Below, piece after piece: positions 33,345 through 46,785 of a DNA stretch of 64,000 nucleotides; the first letter of the stretch is position 1; the number at the start of each line of letters is the position of its first letter. The position numbers and the translations under genes were made by a program. The notes below the pieces were generated by a model, which worked only from the letters and a program-made list of their open reading frames with translations, was not told the origin of the DNA and ran no database searches. The stretch is from Membranipora membranacea. Its lineage: Eukaryota > Bryozoa > Gymnolaemata > Cheilostomatida > Membraniporidae. The stretch lies in NCBI GenBank assembly GCA_914767715.1, contig OU612073.1, positions 2,046,001 through 2,110,000 of the forward strand. Reading direction: 5' to 3'.

Positions 33345-34620
33345 TTAGGTTGCACCCAATGGACGAAGCAACGGGCTGTCGATTGGTAGCGTGTTCCATT
33401 CTTTTGCAGTTCTTATGAAGAACGATTGCTGGTAGTGGAGCGTATTAGTGTGCGGAATGTAGTACTGATGTTGGTGCTTTTGTGCTGAGCTTGATGATGT
33501 AAGCTGCATATGGCCTGAGCCTTGCGGCACCCCGGAGGTAACAGCTGCTTCAGATGATTCCTCTCCGTCTACGACTATCTTCTGGACACGGTTAGTTAGA
33601 AAGTCGTCAATGCATGCTATTATTTGGAATGAGACTCCTAGGTTTGACAGTTTTGTGAGAAGTTTTTGGTGATTTACCTTATCGAAAGCTTTACTGAAAT
33701 CTAAGACGCATGCCTCAGTTTCATGGCCTTGATCCAGGTTATGTGATATGTCTGCGACCAGTTCTATCAGCTGCTTTTCACAGCTTCTGTTTTTACGGAA
33801 GCGGTGTTGGTGTTTGTAGAAGAGGTCTTGAGTTTCTGCGAAGTTCATGAGGCGGCTGGTTATGATGTGCTCCATCACCTTAATGAGAACACATGTGAGG
33901 CTGATTGGTCGGTAGTTCTGTGGTAGGTACCTTTCACCCTTCTTGAAAACAGGACACACAATAGCACTCTTTCAATCCGCAGGTACAGCTCCTTTGTTGA
34001 GAGAGTTCTGGAACAAGCTGGTTAATGGTCCAGTAGTGGGTTCTTGTTGGTTCTGTGATGTGCTGTGTTAGACCGAAGTCATCCAACAGGTCACTGAATT
34101 CGTGGTGGAGGAAGGTATGTTTAGTTCCGCCTTTCAGTGAGATATCAGACCAGTCAAAGCCAGGGAGGTTGAAGTCACCAGCAGTGATATAGGAGTTAGG
34201 GCGTTTCTTCTTAGATAACCGGGTTAGGGATTCTCTGAGGTTCTCAGTGAATGTTTTGTCTACTATGTTGGGTCTATAACAAGCCGCAATATAGATGTCA
34301 CGGTGGCGTAAACAATTGACACTTACCCAGAGTATCTCAGCCTTTGTCTTAATACTCACAGAGGTGCTAGTGATCGATGAATTGATGGCAACTAGTTCCC
34401 CTCCTCCACTCCCAGTTGTCCTATCCTTTCTGTGTATTGTGTATGAGTCGCTTTCCAGTTCTGAATCAGCTATGGTATTATTGAGCCAGGTCTCAGTGGC
34501 TATCACGATGTCAGGTTTTGTGGTCTCGAGTAGGTTGATCCAATTGAGTAGGTTGTGGTCTCGAGTAGGAGTTTAACGCTGTCCCAATTGAAACTCCCCG
34601 ATAACATTGTGGTCGTTATT
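33345..34620 (-). mobile_element. LINE (CR1/Jockey-like), internally deleted
   Basis: Read on the minus strand. The apurinic-type endonuclease comes first (about 34,530-34,020): PDIVIATETWL, SGGGELVAI, then ITAGDFNLPGFDW and GLTQHITEPTRT. A frame change follows, then the RT fingers (33,959-33,500): VFKKGE, NYRPISLTCVLIKVMEHI, LDFSKAFDKVNHQ and SGVPQGS. The YADD core is missing: the sequence jumps from GVPQGS to the C-terminal RTAKEWNTLP found at the end of such ORF2 proteins. A second deletion separates endonuclease from RT. Near 34,510-34,570 a TACTCGAGACCACAA stretch is duplicated. A dead copy. Confidence 0.88.
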
Positions 34621-34976
34621 GTATTTTATGTAGAATTGTGGGGTCCCTTAAAGTAGTTGGACAACTCCGAAAGACGATATCTCATTTTCAGCACGGAACC
34701 AAACTCTCTGACGGAACAAACTAGTATACAGCTTGTAAAATCACATGTAAATTGTGTACATGATTATTTGGCGCCAAATTTGTTTACATTGGATTTATTT
34801 CTCATTGGTTATACATGAATGTGATCAGCCAATTGGTCAATTTGTTTACATCACATGCCTGACATGGCGCATAAAACAAATAGCTTGGATTTTCAAATCC
34901 ATTCCCTTGGTTATTGGTGTCAAGAAAACCTAAAGTTACATCTACTGTGTAAAACTACTGGGTGGCAAAAAACATC
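34621..34976 (+). promoter_or_regulatory. Region upstream of coiled-coil locus
   Basis: A 350-bp gap between the LINE and the first ATG of the coiled-coil locus; it would hold the promoter. No clear TATA box or other motif could be assigned. Confidence 0.3.
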
Positions 34977-36882
34977 ATGGAGGGAAGGTTTCCCCGAGGA
35001 GTGGTGCCTGTATCAAAGAATGTGGTGCAAATAATGAAAACAAGACTTGAAGATGTTGAGGAATCTGCAAATCAACTCACCCGACCAAGCCCAAAGTAAT
35101 AACTTGAGGGTCTAAATTACAAAGAGTAGAGTTAGTAGTTGTTCTTGTAACCACAAGAATATATACTTCACTTAATTTCTAAGAGAGTGACAATCTAAAA
35201 GGTCTGAGTCAGTCACTTGCTTGCTGGTGGTGAGTTTAGCTTGATTATATTTAAGCAGACTTCATTGAATTGAATGGCTGGTGTGGCAGTTTCTATTTTA
35301 AGTTGACTTGGAAGTTGACTTGGAAGCAATGGACTATTTAGTATCATCAATGACCAGCTGTGACAATGGGTACATGTAGAACTATAAGACTTATGATATT
35401 CTCATGCAGAACATTTGGGTGATTCAATTAGAATATAGAAAAGTCGCAAATAACACATAAAGTTATTCGCTGCCTGTCCACCGTTTATCCAGCCCCAGAT
35501 TCCGTTTCAATCAAGGAGTAATTTAGGTTGAAGTCCGTTGTCCACTGTTTATCCAGACTACATAGCTTTTCCAGCCCCTACCCATGTTTCAATCACGGAG
35601 TAACAGGGATCTTGGATAGCTCAGTGTCAGAAGTGTCTGATTTGGGATCATGAGTAGTACAGTAGGGAATTATCCGGTACGAAACAAAATGCCCCTGCTT
35701 GTTGATTTAATTAACCCTGGATAACTTGCCGGCAAAGTAGCCTGATATTCTCTGTAGAGAAATGACATATTTTAGAAGAATATACATGTCTGTGATTCTT
35801 GATGTCTAGGCCTATTGAATGAACTTTTAAATTTAACCAAAATTCCACAATTCCCTAGCCTAGATATAATTTAAAATATGTGGAATAAAGTGTTGAGCTT
35901 TTTATGTTTGTATGCACCCTCAGCATAGTGGATAAGGTCTAGACAAAAAGTTATTTATTCTGTTTGTAGGAAATACTTACTGCCAAGCAGCAAGGAACAA
36001 CAGACAGGTTCTCTATTTTACTTTCAAAGGTAAGGTTGATAGTATAGAGACAGTGCAGTGCCCCATTCCACCCTCTAAAAGTTTACAATGTGCAATCAAC
36101 TTATGCATGTGCATTAATGAATACAGGTTTTCCTCTCACAATAGTGCTAGGATTAATTCCAATGCACTTTTTGTTTGCAAACAAAAAAACCGACCTCACC
36201 AGCCATTGGAAGAATAAGATTCTAGTAGAAAAATGTAACTATTCAATCCCACTTCAAACATGTTTCAGTATACAGTATGATTTCAATTGAAGCAGTAGCC
36301 TATCTTTGTTCAGATGTGTCATATATGTTTATTTGACACAGATACATGTTTATTGAGCGTAGAAGCAGTTTGTCAACACCTCAATAAATCCTAACAGCGC
36401 CGCCTTTGGACACTCTGATCTGATTGGTTTAGGTTTTCCACTCTTACCTTTTTTCAATTTCCCACTAATTCAATACAACACTGTGTTTTGATACACAAGT
36501 TGCTGTGTTTTGCTGCAGACACAGAGTATGGAGACTGTATTACAAAGTCTTAATTTACAGTTTGTTAACTTGTAGACACTAACACGGCAGCCTTCTGACC
36601 TGGAGCAGAAGCTTGTTGAGATGATTGATATATACACAGATGAAATCAAGAAACTTTCCTCAGGTAAAATCAAGCTGGTACTTTCAAATGATATTCAAGT
36701 TTATGCTCTCTCAGAGTGACTTTTAATCAACTTTATCAACAACTTAGTAAGATATGACAGCATGAAAGGTTGCTCTAAACTCTTGCTCTAACTGATTGAT
36801 ATAGAACTCATACGATCGACAAAATATTGGTGAGAACTACAATCTATTTGGTGTGTATACCCGAGAGGAGTCAATGTTAGCA

Positions 36883-36998
36883 AGAGTTAAGTTTAGCTAG
36901 GGGATGACTTAAGAGTTAAGTTTAGCTAGGGGATGACTTAAGAGTTAAGTTTAGCTAGGGGATGACTTAGGAGTTAAGTTTAGCTAGGGGATGACTTA
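36883..36998. repeat. 29-bp tandem minisatellite, 4 units
   Basis: Four near-identical head-to-tail units beginning AGAGTTAAGTTTAGCTAGGG, in an intron of the coiled-coil locus. No spacers, so not a CRISPR. The flanks resemble other intronic sequence near 1,690 and 42,430-42,590 (TTAGCTAGCAC...), so it arose inside a dispersed repeat. Confidence 0.92.
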
Positions 36999-38130
36999 AT
37001 TGTAAGCTAGCACTGAATGTTGGCTGCTGAGGTGGGAGCCTATATAAAGTAAAGATTGTGAGTTGACAATGTTTTGCCTAAAGTTAAGCTGTTACAAGTA
37101 TGTGCAAGATGGCAAAAGTTTCCTCCTACCAATAACTTTACTCCTATAATATATATTTATAAACCTTTTACGAGTTGTACCCTCATGAGGAAAAAGAAAG
37201 CAAGACAGTTAAATATAGTATATGATTTTGAAATATGTATATGAAAGGAAGTTTTTTTCTGATTTACAATGATCCTTGTCTAAAGAAATTTTACAAATGC
37301 GTTGTTAACACCTGGCAGAGGACATTTGTGTTGTGTGTCAGGACACACCTTGCGAAACATCGAATATTACTTGAATTTTAGCGTTTTTGGATCAAGCTTC
37401 AATCTGGATTTATGTGTTACAGAAAACTCACACTTGAAAGCTGATAAACAGGAGGTACATGAGAAGAGGCAGTTTCTGGAGATAGAGTTACAAAAAGCTA
37501 AACTGGCTCTTGAAGAATCTCATAAGAACCAAGTAAGAGAGAAAAAATAAAATTCTAGTGGGCTCAGGGAAGGTAAGCAATATGTTGTATGTTAATCCAG
37601 AACTTCATTACTTCATCACATTATTATTATTAGCTTTTCATGGCCTCAGATTTCCCGTTGCCACTGAATAATCCTTAGTGGTCACTGAGAGAGACAGATA
37701 ATTTGATGGGAAGGTGTCTCTTTTTTTCCTCGTCTTTGTTGTCACTAAAGTGGTCACTGTTATCAGACTCCCGTATCAGGTGATGATAGTGATAATATAC
37801 CTACATTATAAATGATCCTTGATTAGTTTATGCGCTAAGAGGATAAACGTCTAATAGTTCTAGTATATGTTTATGACCAGGATCAGGTCATTGTAGTTCT
37901 GTTTGTAAAGCTGGTTGAGAAAATTAAATTATTTCTTTCGTGTTTTTAGGGTGAGAAGCAAGAAATCATTTCAGCAGAAAAGAGTCGGGGAGACAACCTT
38001 CTGAAGAAAGTAGCTCACTTAGATCGCCAGCTGACAGAGGAAAGACAACTTAGGTGCACTTAATTGGTCTTAGTCTGCTGCTTGTTATGTCATAGTCACT
38101 GGATACAAATTTATCAGAAACCATTGCGTC

Positions 38131-38230
38131 CTCTCATCCTCTGCATGATGATGTCACAGTGAACAGGATGTGCAATACAAGAAACAAACACTTCCTGTTC
38201 ACTGTGACATCATAATGCAGATAATGAGAG
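38131..38230 (+). repeat. Long hairpin (38-bp arms, 24-base loop)
   Basis: Arms 38,131-38,168 and 38,193-38,230 pair at 35 of 38 positions; the inner 21 pairs (ATGATGTCACAGTGAACAGGA) are perfect. It lies in an intron of the coiled-coil locus. The shape is compatible with a small-RNA precursor or a palindromic element remnant; no evidence separates the two. Confidence 0.8.
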
Positions 38231-41200
38231 TTACCTTCCCTTATTGGAGGCACTCTTTCCAACATCAATAATTCATGCCAAGTAGAGCATTGAATTTTTC
38301 TGTCATGTAAATCTGACACAACTTTATCATAAGTAACTGCCGGACTATGCATTCATCTTTGGGTAGCCTTTAAGTATGTATGAATGCATATACTAACAAT
38401 AGATGTCTCTCTGTTCTAGATTTGCTTTGGATAGAGCTAATGGAGAACTTGGGCAGAGATTTGATGAGATGGAGACCTTACTCAAACAAGAACACTTAGA
38501 GGTAACCTTGGGGTCGCTTAGTCTGTTAGAGATATAGGAAGATGTCTATTTGCTCTAATAAACAACACACGTCTCACGTCTTGTTATAGTCTCGATACCC
38601 TGTGAGAAACCTTGATGTTGCTTGAGTTTTAGTTTCTGGTAGCAGTACGGTCTACGCACTGAATACTAATAGTAGATCTCTTATTATTCAAAGAGTTGGC
38701 AATTAATCCATATTTTATGCCCACTGCTTTATTATGGTGTGGATTTTTAGATCTCGTCTCAATAAGCGTCTTATGATTCATTTATTGGGGAAGGAGACCA
38801 TCAAATGATGGCCTACCTAATTGTTCACTCTTGATTTAATAATAAAAGTTGCAAACAAATAGTTTGCAAAAAATATGGTCTTTTTCAGAGACAAGGGTGC
38901 AGCATTTAAGCAATCCACTAGTCGGTTAATTTGGCAATGTCCATAAATGTCACAAAACTCTCCGATCTTGTGAATTTTATCTACGATCATCAATGATTAA
39001 AAATAATATTATCAGTTTTTATTCTTCAATTCAGACACAAAACTTCACCACAGACTTTGTAAGAATGAAGAAAGATTTGAGTAAGAAATGCGAGGAGGTG
39101 AAATGAGAGAAGGACAGACACCGATCTATCGAACAGGAAATGGTGACCGTCTGTCAGGAGCTCGGTGGGTTAAGCCTCATTTGATGTGTCATAGGCTTGG
39201 ACATTATCGGTGTGTGTATGATAGTTTGATATTATTGATTAACTACATGTCTCAGTCGGCCTAGTGTAAGGAAATCCTAACAAACGCAGACAAACTGTGT
39301 CAGCAAATTGATTGAGGGTAAAATAACTCTATAAAGGGGAGGTATGGAAAAATTTGATGCAAATTATCAATGTTGCGCGGATTGGCTGTGTGGCTGTCCA
39401 TGGAACAGGAGAAGGTGGCTGACCTGATCATCATAAAACCATCTGAACTCTATTTTGTATGTCTCATAAGTTAATTGATTCGAATCAAGCATCGGTCTAT
39501 GTAACAAATGCTCTTGTCCACATCTAAACTGAGTGTAAGAGGACTGAGGCATAGAAACCTCACAATAATTCAGGACATCTCTGAAAGCAGTAATAAGTTG
39601 TCCATATATATGCATACAAACATACTCTATTGTAACTTGTCTTTGACAAAGTTTACCAATCAAAGTTATCTTATCTTATATTACTTTTTCTACTAGTTAT
39701 GCTTATTCAAGTTACCCTATATTATCACAGAGACAAAGATTGGTGAGATGGAGAATATGAGACATGAGAAAGAGAAGATAACTGATGACATGTCTGTAGT
39801 ACACAATCAGTATAAACAGCTCAACACACAGCTAGAGGCTATGCAGAACTTGTTCAACGAGTATCAGGTTAGCTTCTAAAACAGTAAAGTTTGAGCTTAG
39901 GTTGCAAAATGTGGTACCCGTCAGGTCAGGTCCCAGGCAGTTTAATTTTGGGACTAGCCTCATTTTGGAATATCCTTTTCGTATCGGTAAACTCCTACCC
40001 TTCTCGAAGCAGGCGAAAGAGAAACGCCCCACAAACAATATGCTTCAAGTTTGGGGCGGTTCTGGTATGTCAGGTTTACTTGTAGCTTATTGTAAATTAT
40101 CTGCCTGCTGTTGCTTAAGTCTGGGAGGACTAGGCTATTAAGAAAGCGAAAAACGAAATTATTGTTAATCTCCCCCAAGTAATTAACCTACTTATACTGG
40201 TTCACAGAAAGAGAAGTCACTTATAGAGGATGAGTGTACTAAGCTAAACACTTGTATTGAGGAACTTACTGGTGAGAACTCCAAACTTTCTCAGGAGCTG
40301 ATCAGATCTAAGGCTAACGGTGAGTCTGCCAGACTAATGGATGCAAGACAAGAACTGAGACAGACCAGCAAACAGCGAGATCAGCTCCTCACTGACAAGT
40401 TAGTCACTCGTTACTCACTAATTTTGTCCTTCATCAAAGTTCACAGTAGTATACAGTTAGCCCAGTTACACTGCCCTCTTTTTCAACAAAAAACCTAACC
40501 AGTTGCGTTTGGTTCGTACAGATGCTCCCTGCAGGTGCTCGATTAAAGTATTATACGGTTGTATGCTATTTTAATTTCCCACTTTGTCCATGGTTCCACC
40601 ACTAGAAGGTATATCTCTGATCATACCAGTCAATTTAGACAATCACCTACCATGTGCCCAATACTCATCTTAGATCCTGACATCTCTTTTTGAATATTGA
40701 ATTGAGTTTATTTTGGTGTTAAAAACACATCACGATTTAGGTATGATCCGTATTTCTCAATTATTAAGAAGACGAATATCGAAAGGCACAAAGCTGGGCA
40801 GAATTCTTGAGGTTCTAGTTTTTGGCATGGTAAAATATCGACTATTAGTTATATAACAACTGCGTAAAATGCGACTAACATCAACGATAAAATGTTGAAC
40901 TAAATTAAAATACTCATGTCAACAAATCAGTCAACCTGATAAGTTATTGTGGCTCTGCGAGTAACACAGTAGAGATGATTAGGGAGTTCAAAAGAATTTC
41001 AGAGAGCTTAATGAAATCAAGCGATACAGGGTGCTGGCAGCTTAAGCCCAAACATTATCTAAGATTTGTGTCTCTTATCTTCTCAATCAAAGCTCCATCT
41101 CGTATCTCAAACATTAATAACAAAACATGTAGCCAAAAAGGAAATAGCAGGGCAGGTGAACGATGTCATGCACAGATATAAAAGTTATATTTTGTACACC

Positions 41201-41626
41201 TTACTACTACTACTATGAGCCTGTAATCCTCGCATTGAGAAGATTATGATCCAGGACACTTGTACTAAATGGACACAGTTTTCTTTTCCTAGAATGACAC
41301 AAGAAAAGTTGAAGTTGTATCTGGATTTCGGTCTCATTCAATAATGAAGAGTGTTTTTTTACCCTTACAGATAAATTGATAAAATTTCATAAGAACAACT
41401 TCCAGATCTGTTTTTAATATCTCATACAGGTGGACGGTGCCGTAGATGCTATGGACGGTGAGAGAACTGAACTCCAATCTCGATAGAATCATACAAAGCA
41501 CAGCTCTCTGCTGCCATGGAACTTATAGAGAAGGAGAAGATTATCACACAGGAGTTAGAACAGAAACTTCTGTCTCTCGGAGCTACAGTAAGAATATAAT
41601 TATTGATGTTACATCATATTTTACCT

Positions 41627-41694
41627 ATTTGAAGTTGCTACCCCTCTATCGAACAGTAGACTAGTAGAACAGTAGAGGGAGAGCAACTTCAAAT
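41627..41694 (+). repeat. Hairpin (22-bp arms, 24-base loop)
   Basis: Arms 41,627-41,648 and 41,673-41,694 pair at 20 of 22 positions, with a two-base internal mismatch. Located 40 bases downstream of an exon of the coiled-coil locus. The geometry resembles a pre-miRNA, but no seed or expression evidence is available. Confidence 0.75.
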
Positions 41695-44600
41695 TAGATC
41701 AAACCCAATCTTTGTTGAAGGATCACTTTAAATTGTGGTAAGGCATTATCCTGTCAACGACCAATGAGTCCATGAGTTTTGTCAGATTTATTGACGAAAT
41801 GTATTGCCCATCAAGGCTAGAGGATGACTGAGTTGTGAGTATATTGAGAAAGCCTGACAATGGTACAATAAGTGAGCAGAGCAACTTAATTTATCAAATA
41901 AACTTAAGTGTATATTTAGATTGATCAAAGATAGATAGGCCACGTTATAGTCAGGTCTGTATGAAGTCTTTCTCAATTTTTGTAGCCAGATTTTGCTCAC
42001 TTTGATCGCCGTCTGGCAGAGCTGACCGAGAAGAAAAATAACTTATCCTATGAGAACGGAAAACTGAACGCACAGGTGGATCAGCTTAGAGAACAGTTAG
42101 ACTCCCACAAACAAGAGCAGGACAAATATGACAAGACAAACAAGAGGCTTCTTCAGGCTGAGAATAAAGTCAAAATGGTACTCAGTCTCCATCATCAGCA
42201 TCATCATCTGTTGTGTTGTTCGTCATGTCTGTGAGGCCCATCAAGTGATTTTCTGTGGCTTGGTCTCAGGTGACTCTTTGTAAGACTCTCACATGAATAT
42301 GACATGCAGTCCTTACAGCATTATTTGGTCAGATCACAACCAAGAAAATGCATGAACTGAGATTGGTGTATTTTAACTGTGAATTATCCTCAGCCTAAAT
42401 CAAAGCTATTGATTACCCTAGAGCAGTAAATGTTACCGAGAATTGAGTTAGCCAGTTTGGAGTGACTCAAAGTTAGCTAGCACTATATTTTGGCTTACTG
42501 AACTCTATATGAAGAGGAGGTGGTGCATAAAAGTTAGCTAGCTATTTAAAGCAAGTGTAAAATGGCAAACCTTAATTCCTACAAATACCTAACTCCTTGA
42601 GGATAATTTGATTCCAGTTGAAGCATGAGTTGGATAATTGTAAGCACGCTTTAGCTCAGTCAGAGACGACCTCACAGCAGTTACAGACTACATCAGAGCA
42701 CAGAGAGACAGATTACAACTCAGCAGTGAGAGTCCGAGATGAGGCACTCAGAGACGCTAAAACACTCACTGCCAGGTCGACAGCCTAGAGGAGGTCATCA
42801 AACAGCAGGTAGGAGGAGGATGTGTTTGTTATCATTGTTGTGGGATTTCTTACTTGTGGTTTCGAGATTTGAACCTGTCCAAATTATATAAAACCAATCG
42901 TACTCAAAAGAAAGAGAAGTTCATAGTGATTACACCTCGCATGATAAGCTTGGTTGTGGTTTCTGGGCTATTTTATTGCCGGTTTTTTTATTACCATTCA
43001 TCACGAATGATCCTAGTCAACTCAAAAAATTTATGCATCTCTTTAATTTTTCGGCCAAGAGCATTTTTTTAAGATCCGCGCTACTCCCTCCCCCTGTGGG
43101 TAACCATGACTGTTCTGTCCTATTATATTTATACAGGAAGAAATGAAATCTGATATCGAAGAGAAATTAAGGGATGACAATTCTAAGGTAGCCGAGTCTC
43201 TAGAGAACATGATGGCTTTACACACAGAGCTCCAGTGTAAATACGAGTCACTACAGATAGAACTGGGCAAGAAAGATACACAACTCAGTCAACACAAGAA
43301 AGACAAGTACAGAAAATTGATAAGAATAATTATTGTTAACAGGAGGAGGGTAAAGTTATAGTGATAATATGATCCTTATTTGACAGCAAATGACACATGA
43401 ACGGCAAAATTAAGTTTTGATTTTCAAAGCAGTATATAATGTTCATTTGATGTGGATGAGCGTATCCTTTCCCTTCCCATCTAATCTGACAGAAATGTGA
43501 AAGCCTGCACCATCACAACTGCAACACAATTAATACAATGTCGATGGTGATTCATATAACATAATCCGTTCAGTGCGCTACTAGTCCAGTGGGGGGAACA
43601 AACTGGGCTGATGTAGGAGGGTTTCTCTCATTCTTTTGTGCAACAAACATTCTATACTTTTATAATCTGTTCCATTTAACAGGAAGGCTGCAGAGAGTAA
43701 AATAGAGAGAGCAGAGAGGCAGCTTGACTCCACATCTGAAAAATTATCGGATCTTCAATCTAAACAGACAAGTCAGGTTTGTACTATATTATTGCCATGT
43801 TGTTGAATTATTTGATGTTGTCTGGTGCCCGTTTTGGGATACACAACTCTTAATAATGAAAAGAAAATACATTGATCACATATTATTGAAAATAGGGTTG
43901 GGTGAATAGCATACCGTGGGTTTAAGATCTTATTGTCTGGGATCAGTTTTAGAGCAAAGTTCAGAGTGAGATCTCGTAGAACTCAAGCATGAAGTACTAC
44001 TAAATCATATTTGAAGCCATTTCAGCGAACAGTTGAGTGAAACTGCTTCTCAGGGACAGTTACAATTGTATTGCAGTACAAACATCTACACTCACGGCTG
44101 TTCCTCCAATATTTTATATTGTCAGATAAAATTTCAGATGTTTGAATAACATTGTACCCACTTGGTTAGTATTATACTTCCCATATATCGTCATGAAGGC
44201 TTAAAGATGCCCAGTCTCTAAATATAGTATCTACTGGACCACACCATCAAGGACTATTAATCACAAACCATTTTTCTTTGATCATTCAGACTGAGAACAT
44301 TGAACAAGAACTGAAGTCTGTTAAGAATGACAACTCCAAATTAGTAAAAACCCTACAAGAGACTCAGAGCTCAATGAGCAGCTAAGAGCTCAAGTATCAA
44401 TACTAGAAGAGACTGTGTGTAAACAGCAGACTGACTGTGATAAGGCTATTACTAAGAGGTGAGAATAATGAATAATAATAATGTGCTCGGTAAAAACCTA
44501 TATATAATCACTTATCTAAAAAATATCTATATACATTTTTCTTTTTTTTGTATGTCTTTTGTTTACGAGGTCAAAAATTTGTTATTTTAATTTGTTTATA

Positions 44601-46488
44601 ACATACTTATTAATATGAAAACCTCAATTAAAACACATAATAATAAATATTGATAACGAGATACATATCACATCCATCCCTCCCAAAGTAAGTTAAATAT
44701 TCCGGATAGATCTTGATTGTTTCATTGCCAACATGTTGACCTCATTTTGAACATTTCAGTCTTTCTCAAAGTCAGGACCTGAAAGTTGGCTGAGTTTTTA
44801 AGTGCAGGAGAGTGTGATTATCAAACCCGCATTCAACATAAATTATGGATGTGTTTCTGTTCTGTTGTATTAAAATAAAGAATAATATGGCAAACCCAAC
44901 TAAAAGGGAACATTTTCAGACAACCAATTTCCATTCTCTAATATTCCAGCAAAGATCTTGAGAATCGATCATCACAGCAGGAGTCGGCGTCCAGCTCAAG
45001 AATAGCAGAGTTAGAATCACAATTAAGTAGAGAGAGGGACAAAGCTTATCAGAAAATGGAGGATCGGCTTAAGACAGTGAGTGTCTGCCATCAGGAAAAA
45101 ACCTTATATTGAACTCTGCAAAAATCATAATCTGATAGTTTGTGTTGCTGAGATGACAGAGACTTGCTAGAGGTCTCAAACGCAATTGACTTACGTTCGA
45201 TGAAACTAAAATCTTCTGCCTGAAAAATTCGGACAAGAAAACAAATTTGCCTAGTTCATAATCAATAGTTTTCAGATCAAGTAATGCCGAGGATTTGGCT
45301 TAATGTCCTTGCACATTCTCATTGGGAGGACCACCCTTGGTCTTGCATCACCTAATAACCTACCTTTTCAGTTTAACCTCGTCTTTACAAGCTCTATATC
45401 ACCAGTAGCAATTATTTCTTTGAGATGTAATCGAGTCTGTTGTTGTTTCTTTACTTGTTTCTAATCTGATAACTGCAGCTGGTGTTCAATGAGAAGAAGC
45501 ATCTGATTTGAAGTAGTGTCCCTGCGGTCTTCTGACTTTACGTTGAAATGATCAGACATGGAAAAGCGCTCTCCTACTTATTTGAACAAACCGTTAAGGT
45601 CGAGAATTATCTTGATCAGCTTGATTTGGTGAGAAGTCCTTGTTTAACATGAATATAAAAACTGTTCACAATTATCACACTGCAGGTTCTAAAAGAGACA
45701 GAATATTTTGGAATGTAACAGTGACCTCTTACATCAGAACTCATCACTCAAATCAGAATTCTCGGAGCTCAATGCCTCAGTTGAGAATCTAAAGAACAAG
45801 TTATCCGATGCCAGGGATGAGATATCTGGTGTGAAGGATAATCTAAAACACAAGAGCAAGCAATCCTCGAAACTGAAGGTAGCCTCTTAATAATAACTCA
45901 TTCTCTTGCTGCTTTTTAGCGCCACTTTTCAGTGAAGTGTGATCAATTTTCCCTAGATTCAGAGTTTCTCCCCCTCTCCTTATCAGCAGAATTAGAGCTA
46001 TGTCGAATGAAGACAAAAATGATCACAGCCTGGTTAGTAAAAATGTCAATAAGTAGCAGTCACTTTATTTGTTGGTCACACTCTCATGTGAAATGCAATC
46101 ACAATATCTTGAGATTATACAGCCAGCTTCATATTTTTTTATATGATTAAGGTTGATTGAAATCCGATGTCTTATCACTCGCTCATCCCGAGGCATGGGC
46201 GGCGGCGGCGGATATTGTTACATGATTTTTGTTTTCGCTCATAATCATCATTTTACATTTTTTACATAAATTAATATCACTTTTACTGTATGTCACAGGA
46301 CATTGAGCATGATACGAGACGACTCCAAGATGAAAATGAGGAGTTGTTCTCTAAAACCAAATCACAGCACAAAACAATCAACAAATTTGTGTCACAGCTT
46401 AAGGAAGTTCAGCAGGAGATGAAACAGCTGGTAACTCTACACACAGAGCAAACTGAGGTGAGATTGTATACTTATACCATAGTCTTAA

Positions 46489-46785
46489 AAAGTGTCAGTC
46501 CTACTAGGCCATGGTTCTCAGGCTTCAAAGTCATTAGGGCGTATGAAATAAAACAGTCTGTGAACTTAATTGCAGTAAAACTGCTGCAAAGTCTGAAAAT
46601 TGGGATTATAGTGGATCATAGTGACTTATTGTCTCCATCTGTCCACTATGATCCTCGCTAATATATTTTTTAAAAAGGCTATTTTTTGACAATTTAAACA
46701 TTTTTATTATTTTTATTTGCCCTATGAAGTCACAATATTTGACTTACTGGGGTAATATATCCATTTTTCTAACAGGACTGACCCT
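46489..46785. mobile_element. MITE-like TTAA element, complete
   Basis: A 297-bp element with TTAA at 46,485-46,488 and 46,786-46,789 and terminal inverted repeats around GTCAGTCCT (left GTCAGTCCTACTAG, right complement GTCAGTCCTGTTAG). Same family as 12,693-13,012 and orthologous to 1-231. Internal inverted GGATCATAGTG / CACTATGATCC. No coding capacity. Confidence 0.82.

Noticed and set aside
33122-33418. 98-codon plus-strand frame
   Set aside because: It partly overlaps the LINE C-terminus in antisense and has no protein features of its own.
36883-36998. Regular repeats considered as a CRISPR-like array
   Set aside because: The units abut without spacers and the DNA is eukaryotic; a simple minisatellite.
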